Source of the DNA: Stichopus chloronotus
Taxonomy: Eukaryota > Echinodermata > Holothuroidea > Aspidochirotida > Stichopodidae
DNA: 64,000 bases
Direction: 5' to 3'
NCBI GenBank assembly: GCA_021234535.1
Contig: CM037835.1
Coordinates: 4,588,001-4,652,000 of the forward strand
The notes below the pieces were generated by a model, which was given only the letters and a program-made list of their open reading frames with translations, was not told where the DNA came from and did no database searches. A program made the translations under genes and the position numbers. Position 1 is the stretch's first letter. Each line of letters starts with the position of its first letter. Positions 33,780-46,989 of the stretch are shown here, piece after piece.

Positions 33780-36700
33780 TATAGCTCAAGTAGTCAGTTT
33801 ATTAGCTTCATTTTTTTAAATTGATTGTAACTATACCAAAATTTCGATATGGTTTAATTTTTCGTTATTGTATTCTGAGATTTTGAAAGTAGCAAAGGAA
33901 AAGGAGCTGATAGACTGAGAATATTCAAACTTGACATTCAACGACACTGCAAAACCAGTACTTCTCATTTCATTGTTCTGAGCTACCAGACGTTGTGTCA
34001 TAATGGTTTCTGTAAAGGCAAACTTTGTCTTAAATATACCTTGTGTATCAAGCAACCTGCGGTAAATGTATATGGCAACATGATGGTATGAATATTGTTA
34101 GGAGATGATTCGTAGAAGGTGTCATCGTATCAATATCACTCCCCATATTTCTTTTAACTATATAACCACAAAACCAAATGGATCATACAATCTATATCCC
34201 ATGTACAGAATACAGATGAACCGGTGATAGAAAACACTCGATTTACACTGTACAGTAACTTAAACTAACCACTTGAGAGTGACTTCCAACTAATTGAAGA
34301 TGATTCATCCAGCGACTCTTGACATATTTATGAAAGGGAGACAGCAATTATTTACACGAGGATCACTCATTAAACATTGTCTTCGTAATCGCTGCTGTTT
34401 TCAAAGTTGTGTTACACATATGACTGATAAAGGGTTTGTTGTTAAGTCAATAAAATACGGTCAGTCATGAGCTTGACACGAAGTAAGGCAGATTGTACAT
34501 TTAATCCCCCCCCCCCCTTAAAAAGGAGAAATTAAATACAGATTCAGCATGTGTAATCACGGCATAAATTGTCTGTGACAATGCACTTTTTTCATATGGT
34601 ACTGCCACTGCCCCAAAATGTCTTCTCTTATTTTTTCCACCCCTTCGTATTGTAATTATAAATCGATGGTAATAGATCTTTTTTATTTCAATCGATGTTT
34701 TGCTCTTTTCACTCTTATCGCTTCTCCTTTGCCTTATTCCCCTTCCCCTTCCTCAATTGGCTCTTGAGAGTATATCTTTGTTTTGTTAAAGCTGTACATG
34801 AGCTGACTGTGGATCAGAGCTACTCAATGAATTAAATATTCAGCTCACGCAGACGCTTTAAATACTTCAACATGTGTTTCTTAAGTGTCTATCATGTGAA
34901 TGATCAACGGCGTCGCCATGGTAAATTTACTTTCCAGTTGGTTGTCTCTTCCGTATTGCTGGCTCAACGAATTAAAAGTACACAGCGTCCCTCAACAATG
35001 TATAAGCTCTACAATCTCAAGGACAAAACGCCAACAAGTTTTCAGATTCTGCCAGACAGCGTAGATTCCCCTTGAGAAATTGTAGCGAGAGCAACGTTTT
35101 AAAGTATCTTTATGCTGTTTACCAATTGACATTTTTATCTTTAAATTTCAAATTAGCATCAGGCCTGTACTTAGCTGAAATCGGCTGTGTGTTTGACAAC
35201 TGAGGGTTATGAGATCAAATGTTGGCACCGCGACATGACTAGTGTACATGATTGATCCAAAATCAATAGCAGAAATGTAAATAACATATAACTCTTACTC
35301 CTACCCTATACGTGTTGACGGTGCTTGCTTACGTCAATAAAGATAAGGCGAGCAAACAGTTGCATTGTTGTACAGAGAGCCTATGTCTTCGGGAGACATG
35401 CATCTTTACTAACATGAACATGCAAACGTTTGGCCTACATTGTAATATCTAAAGTTACAGGACTCATCTATACGTTAGCCACATGGGATGGAACATTGCC
35501 AAAGCCTAACGGCAGTGTCGGATAGAGTAATGGAAGTTGACGAATTGTGCTTTAAATATCGTACTGTTTAAACAGCGTGTCAGTTGAAGTGGATTTAGGC
35601 TAGTAAGCATGTGAGAAGTCCCAACCCCAGATATCCCTCCGCCCCACCAGTAACGTCTCTTTGTAATGAGACTTTCCAGTGGGTCTCTTCTAGAAATGGC
35701 GGTTAATTGCATCTAGGTAGAGATTTTGTTTCACGTGATGGTTCGTTTTAGTACATGCAATACGATGTTACGAGAATTTGTCGGCTGAAACCCTCATATT
35801 GTAACAAGACACAAAGGACTGCACAATGGTGATAGGTTTCGTGCCGATCGCGCGTTCACTCTGTACGAGCTGTAATTTGACTTTCGGAATCTGATCGTCC
35901 TTTCTGAAAGGTTGTTCACCAACTCCGGGATCTGAGTTGGAATACTCGAGTGTTCAAACTAGCAAGTTGATCATCCTTGTGAAAGGGATTTGATCCTTGC
36001 AGTGCATGCTCAGAACGGAGGTCGTAGATAGAACTGCAAGGTCGTTTATAGCCAACATATGGGTACTGTTCTAAATCCGCAGAATTTTGTTGCATAATCA
36101 TTCATTCAAGCGCAATCAAGTAGAACACAATCAAAGATTCGATTTGGCTCTTTTTGCTTTCTCTCCTGATAAAGCTATGAATATTCTACTCGTCAGCGTC
36201 ACTGTGGGAAATACCGGGTAGTTTCTTAATTCCCCAACTTCACCATAGATCCTCTTATAATTCATCACCACCTGAAAATTTCCATATCATAGATAAATTC
36301 TATAGGCAAATTCAAGCAACTCTTAATTACCATATCTGAGTCCTTCCTACGTCATTTGTTTTAATTTAATTATTTAATGGCATATACGGAGGTGTTTGCA
36401 GTGTGTTGGTGCCACTAGCTGCTTCTCTCGAAATTTGCTGACGTTGATATTCTAGATAAGCAACTTTATGAGCTACAGTATGGGATACTTTAATGAACTT
36501 CACGCGTATCATGTATGTAGATGATTGAAAAATCAAAACATAAATTTACTTTCAAATATCTTCGGCTCTATATTAAACAGATCTTTGCTAATACAAACAC
36601 AGACCCCATTTCGTCCCTAGTGTAGAATTAGTGGTGTTACAATAAGGAAATAAAATGACGAACTTTGTTAACAGAAACCATATATCATCGACCAAACTTT

Positions 36701-38040
36701 AATCATTAAACCTTGATAGATCTCGAAGACAGAGAAAAAAAATACAGGATTAAAATGTCGGCTTACGGTGGCAATACAAGAACGGATATGGTGATTAGAC
36801 ATTTTTGGAATAGGTAGGGGCCGCACTTTTCCATAAGTGCACATATCCACAATATCAACCACGCTTAATTTTCACTCTTAGGCCTAAGGACGTATGGAAA
36901 TGTTTACTGTTACTCGACAAATATTTCATTGCTGACGATGGAGGATCTGATACGTCATATGAACAAGTGGTACAAAATGGTCCTCCTTTAATATGTACAG
37001 AGAGTATTGGCGTCACTACGGGTATGGAGTTACTTTGACCTTGTTCGATTTCTTTTCACAGTATGAAGAACAATGCATATAGCAAATATTTTTCCAATAA
37101 CACCACCTATGGACCATTGTTCACAACGAAAGCACACCTAATTAAGACCCCTGGTTTAAGAGCTGTCAGAAAGAAGGAACTGTGGAATCTTTGCAATGTA
37201 AGTTCATCGCATTACATTAGTTAATGATTGAAGTCAGTGTCCGTTTCTAGGTTTCTCCCCTTTACTAGTCATGAAGTGACTAGAATTTATCGAACGTCTT
37301 TTAACTGTCAGCAAGGTAACGGAAGATTCCTGGTATTGCAAATACCTGCTGCAGCTTAATTTTACTGCTGAATGTGAGAGGGACGGGGGGGGGGGGGGTC
37401 TAAAAGAAATGGGCACAGCAATTTCTTTGAAACAAAATTTCAGTTTAATAAGTCCCAGAATTAATTTTGTCAAGTATTTCTTGAAAGTCTGTATTCCTTC
37501 TCTAACTTTTCTTCGAAAAACACATAGCCTATTTTAGTTTGTTACTTGCTGAAAAGTGAGTAAGATTATCATAAGCATGTCAAGTCAGCAAAGTGGATGT
37601 GAAGGGAGTGCTAGCTGTTCGACAACCACACCGTATTAAAAGCATCGTCGTCGTGATTGTACGGTTAATTGCATCATTCTCGGTGTGTTGTCATCAGGTA
37701 AGGGACAGTTATTTTTGTCCCCAAAGATGCAATAAACAGTATTACCAGAAATATTTTTATTGTGCTGTTTCATTCAGATCAAGTATTAACCTCTCGTCTG
37801 AGCGGATAAGACGAAGTTGCAAAGATTCTGTGCCATGTTAATGACGTCAGCAGTGCTTTGAAATGTTTTATAAGTTCGGCAAAGGTAGCCTCAAAATATG
37901 ATGGCTGATGATTTGTATATGAACCTCGACTTTACCATGTTATGAAAATGTTTCTCAAGAAAATTGATGGTTTTTTGGAATAGCCTAGTGCACTTCCACA
38001 AACATAACTTCAATACGTTTCCTGAAATTCTCTCAAATCC
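33780..38040. other. Intergenic-type sequence, no convincing gene
   Basis: CpG-normal DNA with scattered short ORFs only. It contains a C12 run (34506-34517), a G14 run (37385-37398) and an exact CRE (37842-37849). An ATG frame at 37593 runs 35 codons with a hydrophobic middle into a CAG|GTAAGG donor at 37698. I rate it too weak to call. Confidence 0.4.
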
Positions 38041-38259
38041 TTGAGAACAAATTAACTGATTAAATCTGTTCATATTAAGCTTGTTAATCACCGAAAAAGT
38101 TCATTCTCATTGGTTGTTTTGTGGTCGAAACATTTATGATCAAGAACATTTTGAAAAAAAAATTAAATTCATTAAATATATTCATATAGCCTTAAGCTTA
38201 TTATAATCACCAAAAAAGTTCATACTCATTGGTTGTTTTGTGGTCGAAATATTTATTAT
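38041..38259 (+). repeat. Tandem duplication, about 110-119 bp unit, two copies
   Basis: AATCACCGAAAAAGTTCATT and the following CTCATTGGTTGTTTTG-TGGTCGAAA of copy 1 (about 38041-38139) recur with few changes in copy 2 (about 38151-38259). Both copies are preceded by TTCATAT...AAGCTT. A run of about 18 A follows copy 2 (38262-38279). Confidence 0.8.
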
Positions 38260-38632
38260 ATAAAAAAAAAAAAAAAAACCTTTTGGTCCATGCGTTGCTT
38301 TAAAGATCAATGAAGAATTGCCACGATGCCAGTGAAGAATCGCTGTAATGAGATGGGTATGATTGATCTCCATCAACTAACAACGATACGTCTCTTTTTT
38401 AATTTGGAGTTTGTCATGCGATGATGATTATCAACACGTTTACAGTATTAATGCCCCTTAAAATTAAACAGAGAAGGGACGGTCCTTGTTGATTGATTTA
38501 GGTTTCCTATCTCAGTTAGGTCGACCATTCTCTTGGTTCACCCCCGAGTCCACGTGGAGCGAGGTCTGTCAGCGAAATGCATCAGAGGGCAGAGAAAACC
38601 TACGAGTCACAGCATGGCACGCAAAGTCCAAA

Positions 38633-38669
38633 TATTTAAGGACAGTCGGAACAGAGTTCGAAGCAGTCA
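38633..38669 (+). promoter_or_regulatory. Core promoter candidate (TATA-like plus initiator)
   Basis: TATTTAAG at 38633-38640 is followed by TCATTTT (YYANWYY initiator) with the A at 38669, a spacing of about 30 bp from the centre of the TATA-like box. An E-box CACGTG lies at 38551-38556. The surroundings are locally CpG-rich. Downstream lie two segments with splice sites in the same orientation. Sequence alone cannot prove transcription. Confidence 0.35.
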
Positions 38670-38807
38670 TTTTGTCTTACAAACGCTCTTCTCCACACTT
38701 TAACTATACACACATACACACACCCACGCACACATGTGTATATGTGCCCACGATTTGAGCTGACGGTGCTGACATGATAATATTTAGTGGGAACTTAACC
38801 ACTTGCA
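38669..38807 (+). other. Putative non-coding first exon (5' UTR)
   Basis: Begins at the initiator candidate and ends at a consensus donor (TTGCA|GTAAGTAAAA, GT at 38808-38809). It includes a short CA-rich low-complexity stretch and two or three small upstream ATGs with nearby stops. It would splice to the exon at 41041. Inferred from motif order only. Confidence 0.28.
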
Positions 38808-39277
38808 GTAAGTAAAACAATAACAACTAATCTCAATTACTAATTCGCCAGCATACCCATGCAGTCTTACATACATTTCATTAGCTGCAATATAAGTGTA
38901 GAGAGTACGTTTATCAATGAACTTTCAATTCCTCTTAAAAAAACTAGTGGAAGTTTTACTGCATTTAATTTTTTTTTTTCCATTCAAGCATACGCTTGCT
39001 CGTGGTTGCAATTATCGGTATCAGAGATAGTGAGTAATATCCGATTGGAAATGAAATATGTCAAACTGCCAATAGTTTATACCTCGTTTGGTGGTGCATG
39101 ACATAAATTCATCGATCAAGGAATTTATGTAACATAGTTTGTCAGGTGTGCTGCATGTAGGGATGTTGCTCCTCAAATATGAAACTATAGTGCATAGTAA
39201 AAACAGTTGTAAATTTTACGAATCATTGACGGTTGGTTGTTTTAAGATGCAAATTGTTTTTAATTGTCCCTTTTTAA

Positions 39278-39890
39278 AGTGATTGCGTGCCGAGGCAAAT
39301 AGTAAAAACAATGAAATTTCACGTCCAAAAGTTTGGTGTCGCTTTTAATTGCACCATTCAGACAATTTTGAAAAACAAATAGGTTTCAGGTGGTTAATTC
39401 TGCCCTATGATTTCAAATTCTTCTAACATAACCAAGAAAAGTGTAAAATACGGTAATGTAGTGGTTCACTGTTTTCATTCAAATCAACCGTGTGCTTTTC
39501 TGAACAAGCCAATGGGAGCGCTGAATATTCAGTAAGTCACACCAAGTCAGGATCACAAGCGACCGCAATGATGTGATCAGTTTGTAGGTTATTTGTAGAT
39601 ACAGTACTTCTTTACCACAAATACTACGATTCCCGACACCGACCAAGAAACAACTACTTAAGTAGTATTGTTTTTATACACCAGTGATACCTGTGCTGTT
39701 AAATATTCATTATGTAGGCACTTAATTCTCAAATATGATTTGTGTTTTTCACTGTATTTATGCCAATCGTGTAGCTTGTCGAAGTAGTTACTGTCATTTT
39801 CGTTCATTGCGTATACGTTTGAAAATAAAGGAAAAGTTAAGATCAAACATAATTTTATCTTCCTGGTTTTTCAGTACACATGCAATCACT
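39278..39890 (-). mobile_element. TTAA-flanked non-autonomous element, copy B (613 bp)
   Basis: Inverted relative of the element at 3886-4527. Read on the minus strand it starts AGTGATTGCATGTGTACTG, and the opposite end reads AGTGATTGCGTGCCGAG. TTAA flanks both sides (39274-39277, 39891-39894). Extensive identity to copy A includes GAAAATGACAGTAACTAC and GATTTGAATGAAAAC. The insertion lies in the CpG-normal domain, whereas copy A is in the CpG-poor one. Confidence 0.8.
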
Positions 39891-41040
39891 TTAACAAGTC
39901 CTGCAACAAGTTTTTGTCTGCTGTCTGAATTGACCTAGTAATGTTGCAGAAGAGGATTAATGTATAATAATATAATAATTAATGTATTAACGTATTCAAT
40001 AAAAGGAGGGACGAAAAAAAGCATGACCGGTTAAATAACGTTTGGTGATGTAGATCAACAATTTGTGTAGAAGTGTAGAAAGTAAACATACTCACACTTT
40101 ATATACAATATTACTCCTATTGCGAATGGACAATCCCAGTTGGTTACTACATTTTTATATCTATCTTCAGTTATTGGTTCACTTACTGCGTACACTGGAT
40201 GAATCAAATCGAATGAACAGAAAGAAGAAGAATCAGATTATTTTGATCAAGATATGGAATTTAAGTTTCCATGTGACACAATATACCGGTAGTATAACAA
40301 AAGAATATCTTATGAGACGTACTTTACGAAGATAGTTGAAATGATAAAAGTGACAAATAGTTACCTTTGTGAGAGTTTATCAAATCCTTTGTTTTGTGTT
40401 GTGTATACGTGTGAGGGTGTGCGTGTGTGTCTGTGGGCCTACGTTTGTTTTATCACACAATCAAAGATGCGATAAAGTCTAGAAAACCAACATTTTGAAA
40501 GTTTCATTTGTTGTGCATTAATTTCGCACATCCACGCCTTTAAGAAATATGGTCGTTTTTATGTTGTTCCAGTAAACTTGAGGCGTTGAACAAGCCACTT
40601 TGCACATGTGCAGCCTTTGCACTTACATACTCGAAGTCATTTCCGATCTGCGCACTTGTAAGGACGGTAACGACTATTGAGTCGTCGGGTGGTTTTATCA
40701 GTGATTTTTTTTTTTTTTTTTGCTATTGTCAGGCTGAGTAATGTTAATGTGCTTTACATTCCGTGCATGATAAACGGCCAACTGTTAAATAGCCCAATAA
40801 CATAGACATAATTATGGCTCCGAGCAATATCAAACATTCTTTTATTTTTATTCTCTCGAATATATTTACTAAAATTTATGAAAACACCATGACCATAAGA
40901 TGATATGCGAGATGTAGGGATATACTTCGTGGAATAGCTCCTAATTTATCTTGGCAAAAGAAAATATAGAGTTATTAGGAAGATGTTTCCTCGATATAGT
41001 TCAAGTTTGAACGTAAGCCATATTGATTTTGTTTTTACAG

Positions 41041-41109
41041 AACAACGTGTCACTGTCTAACGTGGTAGCTAGACCATTTGAAATTTAATAACAGATATGT
41101 CGAGAAAAG
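41041..41109 (+). CDS. Candidate exon with a start codon (MSRK...)
   Basis: A strong acceptor (TTGATTTTGTTTTTACAG) ends at 41040 and a consensus donor (AAAAG|GTAAGT) begins at 41110. An ATG at 41097 gives MSRK plus one base (phase 1). The first 56 nt would be 5' UTR. The first exon with a donor at 38808 and this exon form a consistent rightward transcript start. The following coding exon is uncertain: an excellent acceptor at 47920 (CTCTTTATTTCTTTCAG) continues in frame for only 14 more codons before TGA. Product unknown. Confidence 0.38.
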
Positions 41110-41549
41110 GTAAGTCTCTGTTGCTACAAAATTAATTTCATGTAGAAATACAGAGACAGAAATGGTGTCTCAAGAATCTGCCAAATGTCAACTTGGCCTA
41201 AGTAGATTCCTCGATAGAACTCAGAGTTTGTCGAGTTAGAGAGTTAACATTTGTTGAGAAATTGACACACATTGTCAAGGTACGAAGTTAGTGGCAGTCA
41301 GTAACAGTGCAACAAACCAAACTTTAGTACTTCAATGTCGTATGCCGATACTTCCCATGTCAAATTACAGCAGACGTGAGACATATAAAGTAGGCCTATA
41401 TTCCTTTTGTGTTATGTGAGTACTTCGAATATTGACCAAAGCTAAAACCCTCTGAATCAATAAACAACATTAGTGGAAATTTTTTTAACATTCAGGTTGA
41501 CAGTTTTTGAAAATCGCAACAAAAGAAAAAAAGAAAAAATCATGAACAC

Positions 41550-41591
41550 CATCATGGTCATCATCATTATCATCATCATTAACATCATCAC
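41550..41591. repeat. (ATC)n-rich microsatellite
   Basis: Imperfect run of ATC trinucleotides with TTA and ACC interruptions. Confidence 0.85.
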
Positions 41592-41699
41592 TATAGGTGA
41601 CCAGAAAATGTACTTGGAGCCTGAAGTTATGGTAGGATGGAAGATACACTTGCGTCACTGGACAGGAAGTGCATATAATGACTTCTAAGTTGATTTCAT

Positions 41700-44600
41700 G
41701 TATCGTAGGTTATCACTTTTACAGATCCTGAAATAGGTCTAATGACAGCCACGACAAATGAAAAATGAAATTGCTTCTCCTTTAAATAATTGGAGAGTAC
41801 TCGGAAGATCATAATTTTATGACTATCGTAAGAAACCGGAGTAGTAGCGGACTATAAGTATTCGTTTACATTTTTGAAACGAAATACATCATCAGAAGAA
41901 TTGCAAAGACTCTAAGCTGGCTTTCAGGTCCCTATGCATTAACTCCCATAATATCATAAAAAAGAGAATAGGATAAGATATTCGTAGTGATTCTAGCGAA
42001 AGTCAAATCAATAGCAGAACAGTTAAGGAAGTATTTCTTAGTAGACCTATTCTTCATTCCTGATATGTTCCTTTATAATGTAAGATAAGACTCGTCCAAT
42101 GATGATCAGAAGGGCGGAAATTAGTCCGTCCAAACTCTTGAAACCTCATAAATAAAATGAAAGTATCATAAAGCCGGTTGTATTTGCCATTTGCCTTCAA
42201 ATAATTTCACCTATATCTGCAGATAGTCAGGTCGAAAAGTGCTTTCCATGTACCGGAACCTTCATCTAAATAAGATGTCATTCCTTTGCATTTTAAAGTT
42301 TTTAAAGATATTTCCATACAATTTTCCATGATAAACGTCCACTCCTGTACTATTCATTCAGCGACACTAACCTAATCATCATCTTTGGTATATTGACCAA
42401 GGTAATTCGTAAAAAAGAGTTTACTTATCAACAAAAACTGTTTGGACGATCCACTAATAAAAACGAAAAAATACAAGAGCTAATTAATGAAAACAACAAA
42501 CTTGTTGACAGTCATTTTTTTCTGATTGGCGTTCTCTAGTTTCAGATGGATGAAATAATGTCAAAATAATTACAAATTAACTCGAAATTCTTTGATTGTA
42601 AGACAATATAAGATTTCATCGTTGCACTTAAATTAAACAAATGAAACGAAATGAAATTAAACTTTCACTGACAGTAATGACCACTCACACGGACTGCAAT
42701 GTGCATTAACCTTCACTCTCCTCTCTCCGAAGAGACCCTTATAGATATCCTTCACCAAATAGCTATAGTATACAATTCATGAGCAGTTTTGACAGATGTA
42801 CGATTAAACACGACGAGCTTAAGTAGGCCTATGTGTGTAGACTGATGATGGCTGGCAAATGACTAAAAATATTAAAGATTCTCGACATCCAGTGTTTGGC
42901 ATTTTTGAATGTTCGACTCTTATTTAAGTCTAATTCTTTATACTCAACTGTATTTAAATAAATTCTCCTCCCACGGTACTAGCAATTCTCTCACATTTTG
43001 TCTTTACTTCGGTCACACGTTTTTGATCAACTAGCTTGCAGTCTCCTGAATTTGCACAGGACTTTGTATAATTATTTTGCTGCCTGGTTTTGATCGTATA
43101 AGATTTACGAAAATTAACAAGAACTTTAAAGCGTCACGAATCCGACACTTGGTGACGTAATCTTAACGCGGCAGTCGCCAATTTGTAACTCTGTGGACGC
43201 TATGTTGACTTACAAGAAGAGTTTTACTGACTTCATTAAACTGTAGTTGCCTGTCTTTTGTCATATTTTGTAGTTTTCTTTCTTGGTGACAAATATGGTG
43301 AGATGTCACTGAAAATGAAAAGAAAAGATAAATTTGATTTGCTTGTAATATCCATACTTCATGGAAATCTTTTTTCCTTGCAAATCTCAAAGGGAAATCG
43401 GGCGTTTAGAATATACCAACATTGCATACAAACAAAATAGCTTTATCCACTGTTAAAACATTCGGTCTCGTCAATAAACATCTGCAGAAGCTTCAGCTTC
43501 TCAAAACATTATGCATATGATGAGTGACGGAAGATGCATCATTTGAATTTTGAAAAGTTTGGATGAACAAATTATTAGTAAGCAAAAAATAATTGCATTT
43601 CTACCTGTGCACTCATGTCTCGAAAAGACTGTTGCTGTAGTTGTTTACTTTGAATAATGTCTCATTCGATGTCCACAAATATTGGTTTTAAAAATGTGGT
43701 TATTTTCTGTAAAACAAACGCCTTATTTCCCTTTAAAACACCTGAAGTGAAAATTAATCATGTGGTGCATGACTTGGCGAGATGTGCCTTTGGACCGGGT
43801 GGGTGTGGGACGAGTTGGGACTTGGGAATGCAAAGTTGGGACAAGGTGGATGGGAGGGAATGATGAGTTGCTGAAATAGGTGCTAAGTAGCATTACCGAG
43901 GGTAATCTAGAATGAGGACAGAATCGATCAATGAGATCAAAAACAATATTATGATAACACCTTCAGTTTCTTTAATTTCCTATTCCAAGTATATTCCTTT
44001 CCCAAAGTACAACCTTTAGTCGATAGCCTACCGGTACATAAATTGTCATACAAATATCTCTCGTTTAGGCGATTTGGAAAATGAAAGATTGTGACGTAAT
44101 TAATGACCTGCTGGAATTAATAATCAAGTCACAACTCTCTATTTGTGCCGGATAATATTTACGGTACATTCTCACCATTCTGCCACAGCATCATGACAAA
44201 GTAGGTATTGACAGATGGGTATGCTATGTCGAATTAACAAATTCACTCACAGGAGATCATAGATCACTCTACAGATAGTATGTTAGGATGTAATTCCTAA
44301 CCTAAATTCAAAACCTTCCCTTTGTATAGGTGTAAATATATCTAACTTGCTCACCCATATACGATCAGATCTTCACTCCAAAAATGAATTGTGCCGTATC
44401 ATTGTCATAACTTTCGAAGGATCCTATTGCCACTACACTTTTAATGTTTTACCTATATATAGGCCTAGCTACTGCGTATCAAAATTTTTAATATTTTTAT
44501 CTGCTGTACGAGCCACTGACCACTATGATTTTCCTTCAAAGAAAACCGTTGTCTGTCGAATGCATTCTACAGCGGTATGTCGGCACCTTCTGTAGCAAGG

Positions 44601-46100
44601 CTTATTAAAGACAATCCGCTGAATTTGCGGTAACATCAAACGATATTCTCAAAATATGGGACAGTCTTAGTAATGGTTCAAAAGCATTGCTATGTATATT
44701 TATGAATATTTAATAACATAGGAAGGTTTCCACTGGAAGGAACAGGCAGTTACGGATATCTTAATATGGGGTGGATGAAATCAATAACAGTATCGTATTT
44801 ATCAGATCAATTACATGCATGTAATGCCTGTAGGGTGTATGCACTCAAGTACCAATTCATACAATTACCTACGATAGCATACCAGCCTACACATTGGGGC
44901 AATAACACACTGAAGACAGAGAGAGAGAGAAAACTATAAAATTTAAATCTCGCAATCGAATGTGAGGACATCGACATGATAAAATTTTAAAGAAGGAAAC
45001 TATAAGATCATGGAAAATTCTCTTTAATTAATCGGAGACAAAGACTTGTCTTTCAACGTTGTAGAGATATACAGGGTTTTTTTTTTTCTTCAGTACTTGA
45101 TACTGCTTTCTTTACGTAAATTTGATTCTTAGCTCTGGTTTCATATCGCGGTCAAATCAAACTTAAAATAATCGGGTTTGCAGTCTCGGCATCAACTTCC
45201 GAAGGACTAATAATATTAATTACAAATTAATCACACAGTCAAGACGATTCATCAAGCCGCAGACTAAATTCCAAAGAAATGAAAGACAGAAGTAATTCTC
45301 CTTGTAAACCTAGATTTGTAGTGATATGTAAATTCGAATACTGTGTCGCATTGGCGCGACCCATGTTTGAAATACTCATCCCATAAACTTTTCTGAGTTC
45401 ATGCATGGTCACAATTTTGGCATCATGTACTGTTTCACAAAAAATATGGCAGTTGCCACACTGACGAGTCATGCCTTTTGTATCCACGGTTTCCAGTTTA
45501 CTCAGTCTACGTATAAGTGCAGTATTACCACTAAAATAAAAGGATGTCCTTTGGCTTCGAGCGTATATGCTTACCTACGCAAAATCTCCAACCATTTATG
45601 TCAAAGACTCAATGCTATGCTGTCAGCTATACTTTAAGCCCATACAATAAACCGTACAGACATGAGAAAGCTTCTACGTAATAGTTCTACTTTCACTTGT
45701 GTATCTGTTTTCCTCAGTTTACGTAGGTATTGTATACTTAGGTTGTGTTGTACATAACTTGATTTTGAATCGGTCGCTGGAAACCAATGAAAAATCGATA
45801 TTAGACTTGGGAGAAATGTATATAATTACTTTGAGAAGACGCGTTGATCAGTCGCCAGGAGATCGGCATAGAACGGAAAAGATACACTCTAACAGAATTA
45901 CTAGCGCTACAATACCGGTTTCGAGTCGACGCTTGCAATCGTGACCACTCATCTGATATCACGCATAGCGTGTAAAGTTAATGCAAGAACAAAGATGATG
46001 CCGCTCAAAAGTGCATAGGTCTATGCAGATATGGGCCAATCATCACTAGGAAATATTCTTACGGCAAGGATATGTTGTGTTAAGTATGTGTGTTATATGA
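41700..46100. other. Intergenic or intronic sequence, no convincing gene
   Basis: CpG-normal, A+T-rich DNA with only short chance-sized ORFs. A (GA)n patch lies at 44919-44932. No clear repeat or RNA gene seen. Confidence 0.4.
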
Positions 46101-46110
46101 GCACAATACC

Positions 46111-46372
46111 ACTAGCGTATCGAGAGGGGTGCCATGGATAAACGTGCACCCCTCCCCCTAAAAGATCCAAAATCTATCAAACTGTGTCCTTAATATTCTA
46201 TCGCAGACATCTCACGGTTGCTTACGTTTTGGTGTTCAAAATTGTGCACCATATTGACAGCACTATTTTTTATGTAAATCCTTCAAATGGAAGATGCGCT
46301 CCCATAATGCATGAATCTAGTGCCATTTTCAAAAAAAGATCCCGGACCCCCCCCCCCCCCACGCACTACTTA
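46111..46372. mobile_element. Possible hAT-like remnant
   Basis: The left end CACTAGCGTATCGAGAGGGG and the inverted right end TAGTGCGTGGGGGG are weakly alike and both run into G tracts (C14 at 46347-46360 on the plus strand), the pattern of the better element at 50520. No target duplication found. Confidence 0.25.
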
Positions 46373-46599
46373 TATTTATCCCCACGAATCCTTAAAAACA
46401 CATAACGTAGTTATTAGTGAAGATACAATAAAAATTTGTGTAACGTAACCTACGATGGCGTGCCTGTGTTACAGTGCACGCCATCTTCGATCTAAAACTC
46501 CCTTACAGTGGATAATTGTTGCTAAAAGTCGAGCCTTGTACCTCATTTCACACTGTCCCCCTTTCCAGGATGCTAATCAACCCCAATATTATTACACAA

Positions 46600-46880
46600 T
46601 AACCGTAGAAATCAACCACGTTTGGAGCCGAGCCACATCCTCTAACAAAAAATAAAATCACCGAAACGAGGATGAGGTGAGAGAGGACTGGTGGTACGCA
46701 CGTCGTGATGCGTGTCGTTACATTCCTTAGCTCCACGCACATGACGCGTCCGCGAGGGTTCGTTCTATCGCGAGAGGATTCGGAGTGAATGGCGACTGTA
46801 GACATGTAGTGTTTTGTCAGTGAAGTGTAAACGCCGTCCATGAGAGGGTCGAAGGGGAGGGGACCTGAAATTTTTCTTCT
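46600..46880. promoter_or_regulatory. Small CpG island with BANP-like TCTCGCGATA
   Basis: 15 CpG occur in 46681-46800 alone, the densest in the window. TATCGCGAGA at 46766-46775 (TCTCGCGATA on the minus strand) matches the TCTCGCGAGA promoter motif bound by BANP at nine of ten positions. ORFs cover both strands here; the minus one (46841-46548, 97 codons, MDGVYTSLTKHY...) may only reflect the scarcity of stops in CpG-rich DNA. A promoter is likely, direction unknown. Confidence 0.4.
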
Positions 46881-46989
46881 TCTTTTCGCCGATAGAATAG
46901 TCTGAGATGAAAAATGGTGATGTCTTTTTTTGTCCTATTTTGGAGCTAAATTGAGTAATAATATGTAAGTTCATGAATTTTCAGACGTT

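Noticed and set aside
38486..38758. 90-codon plus-strand ORF
   Set aside because: It overlaps the promoter/5' UTR candidate and ends in translated CA microsatellite (THIHTPTHT). Taken as chance.
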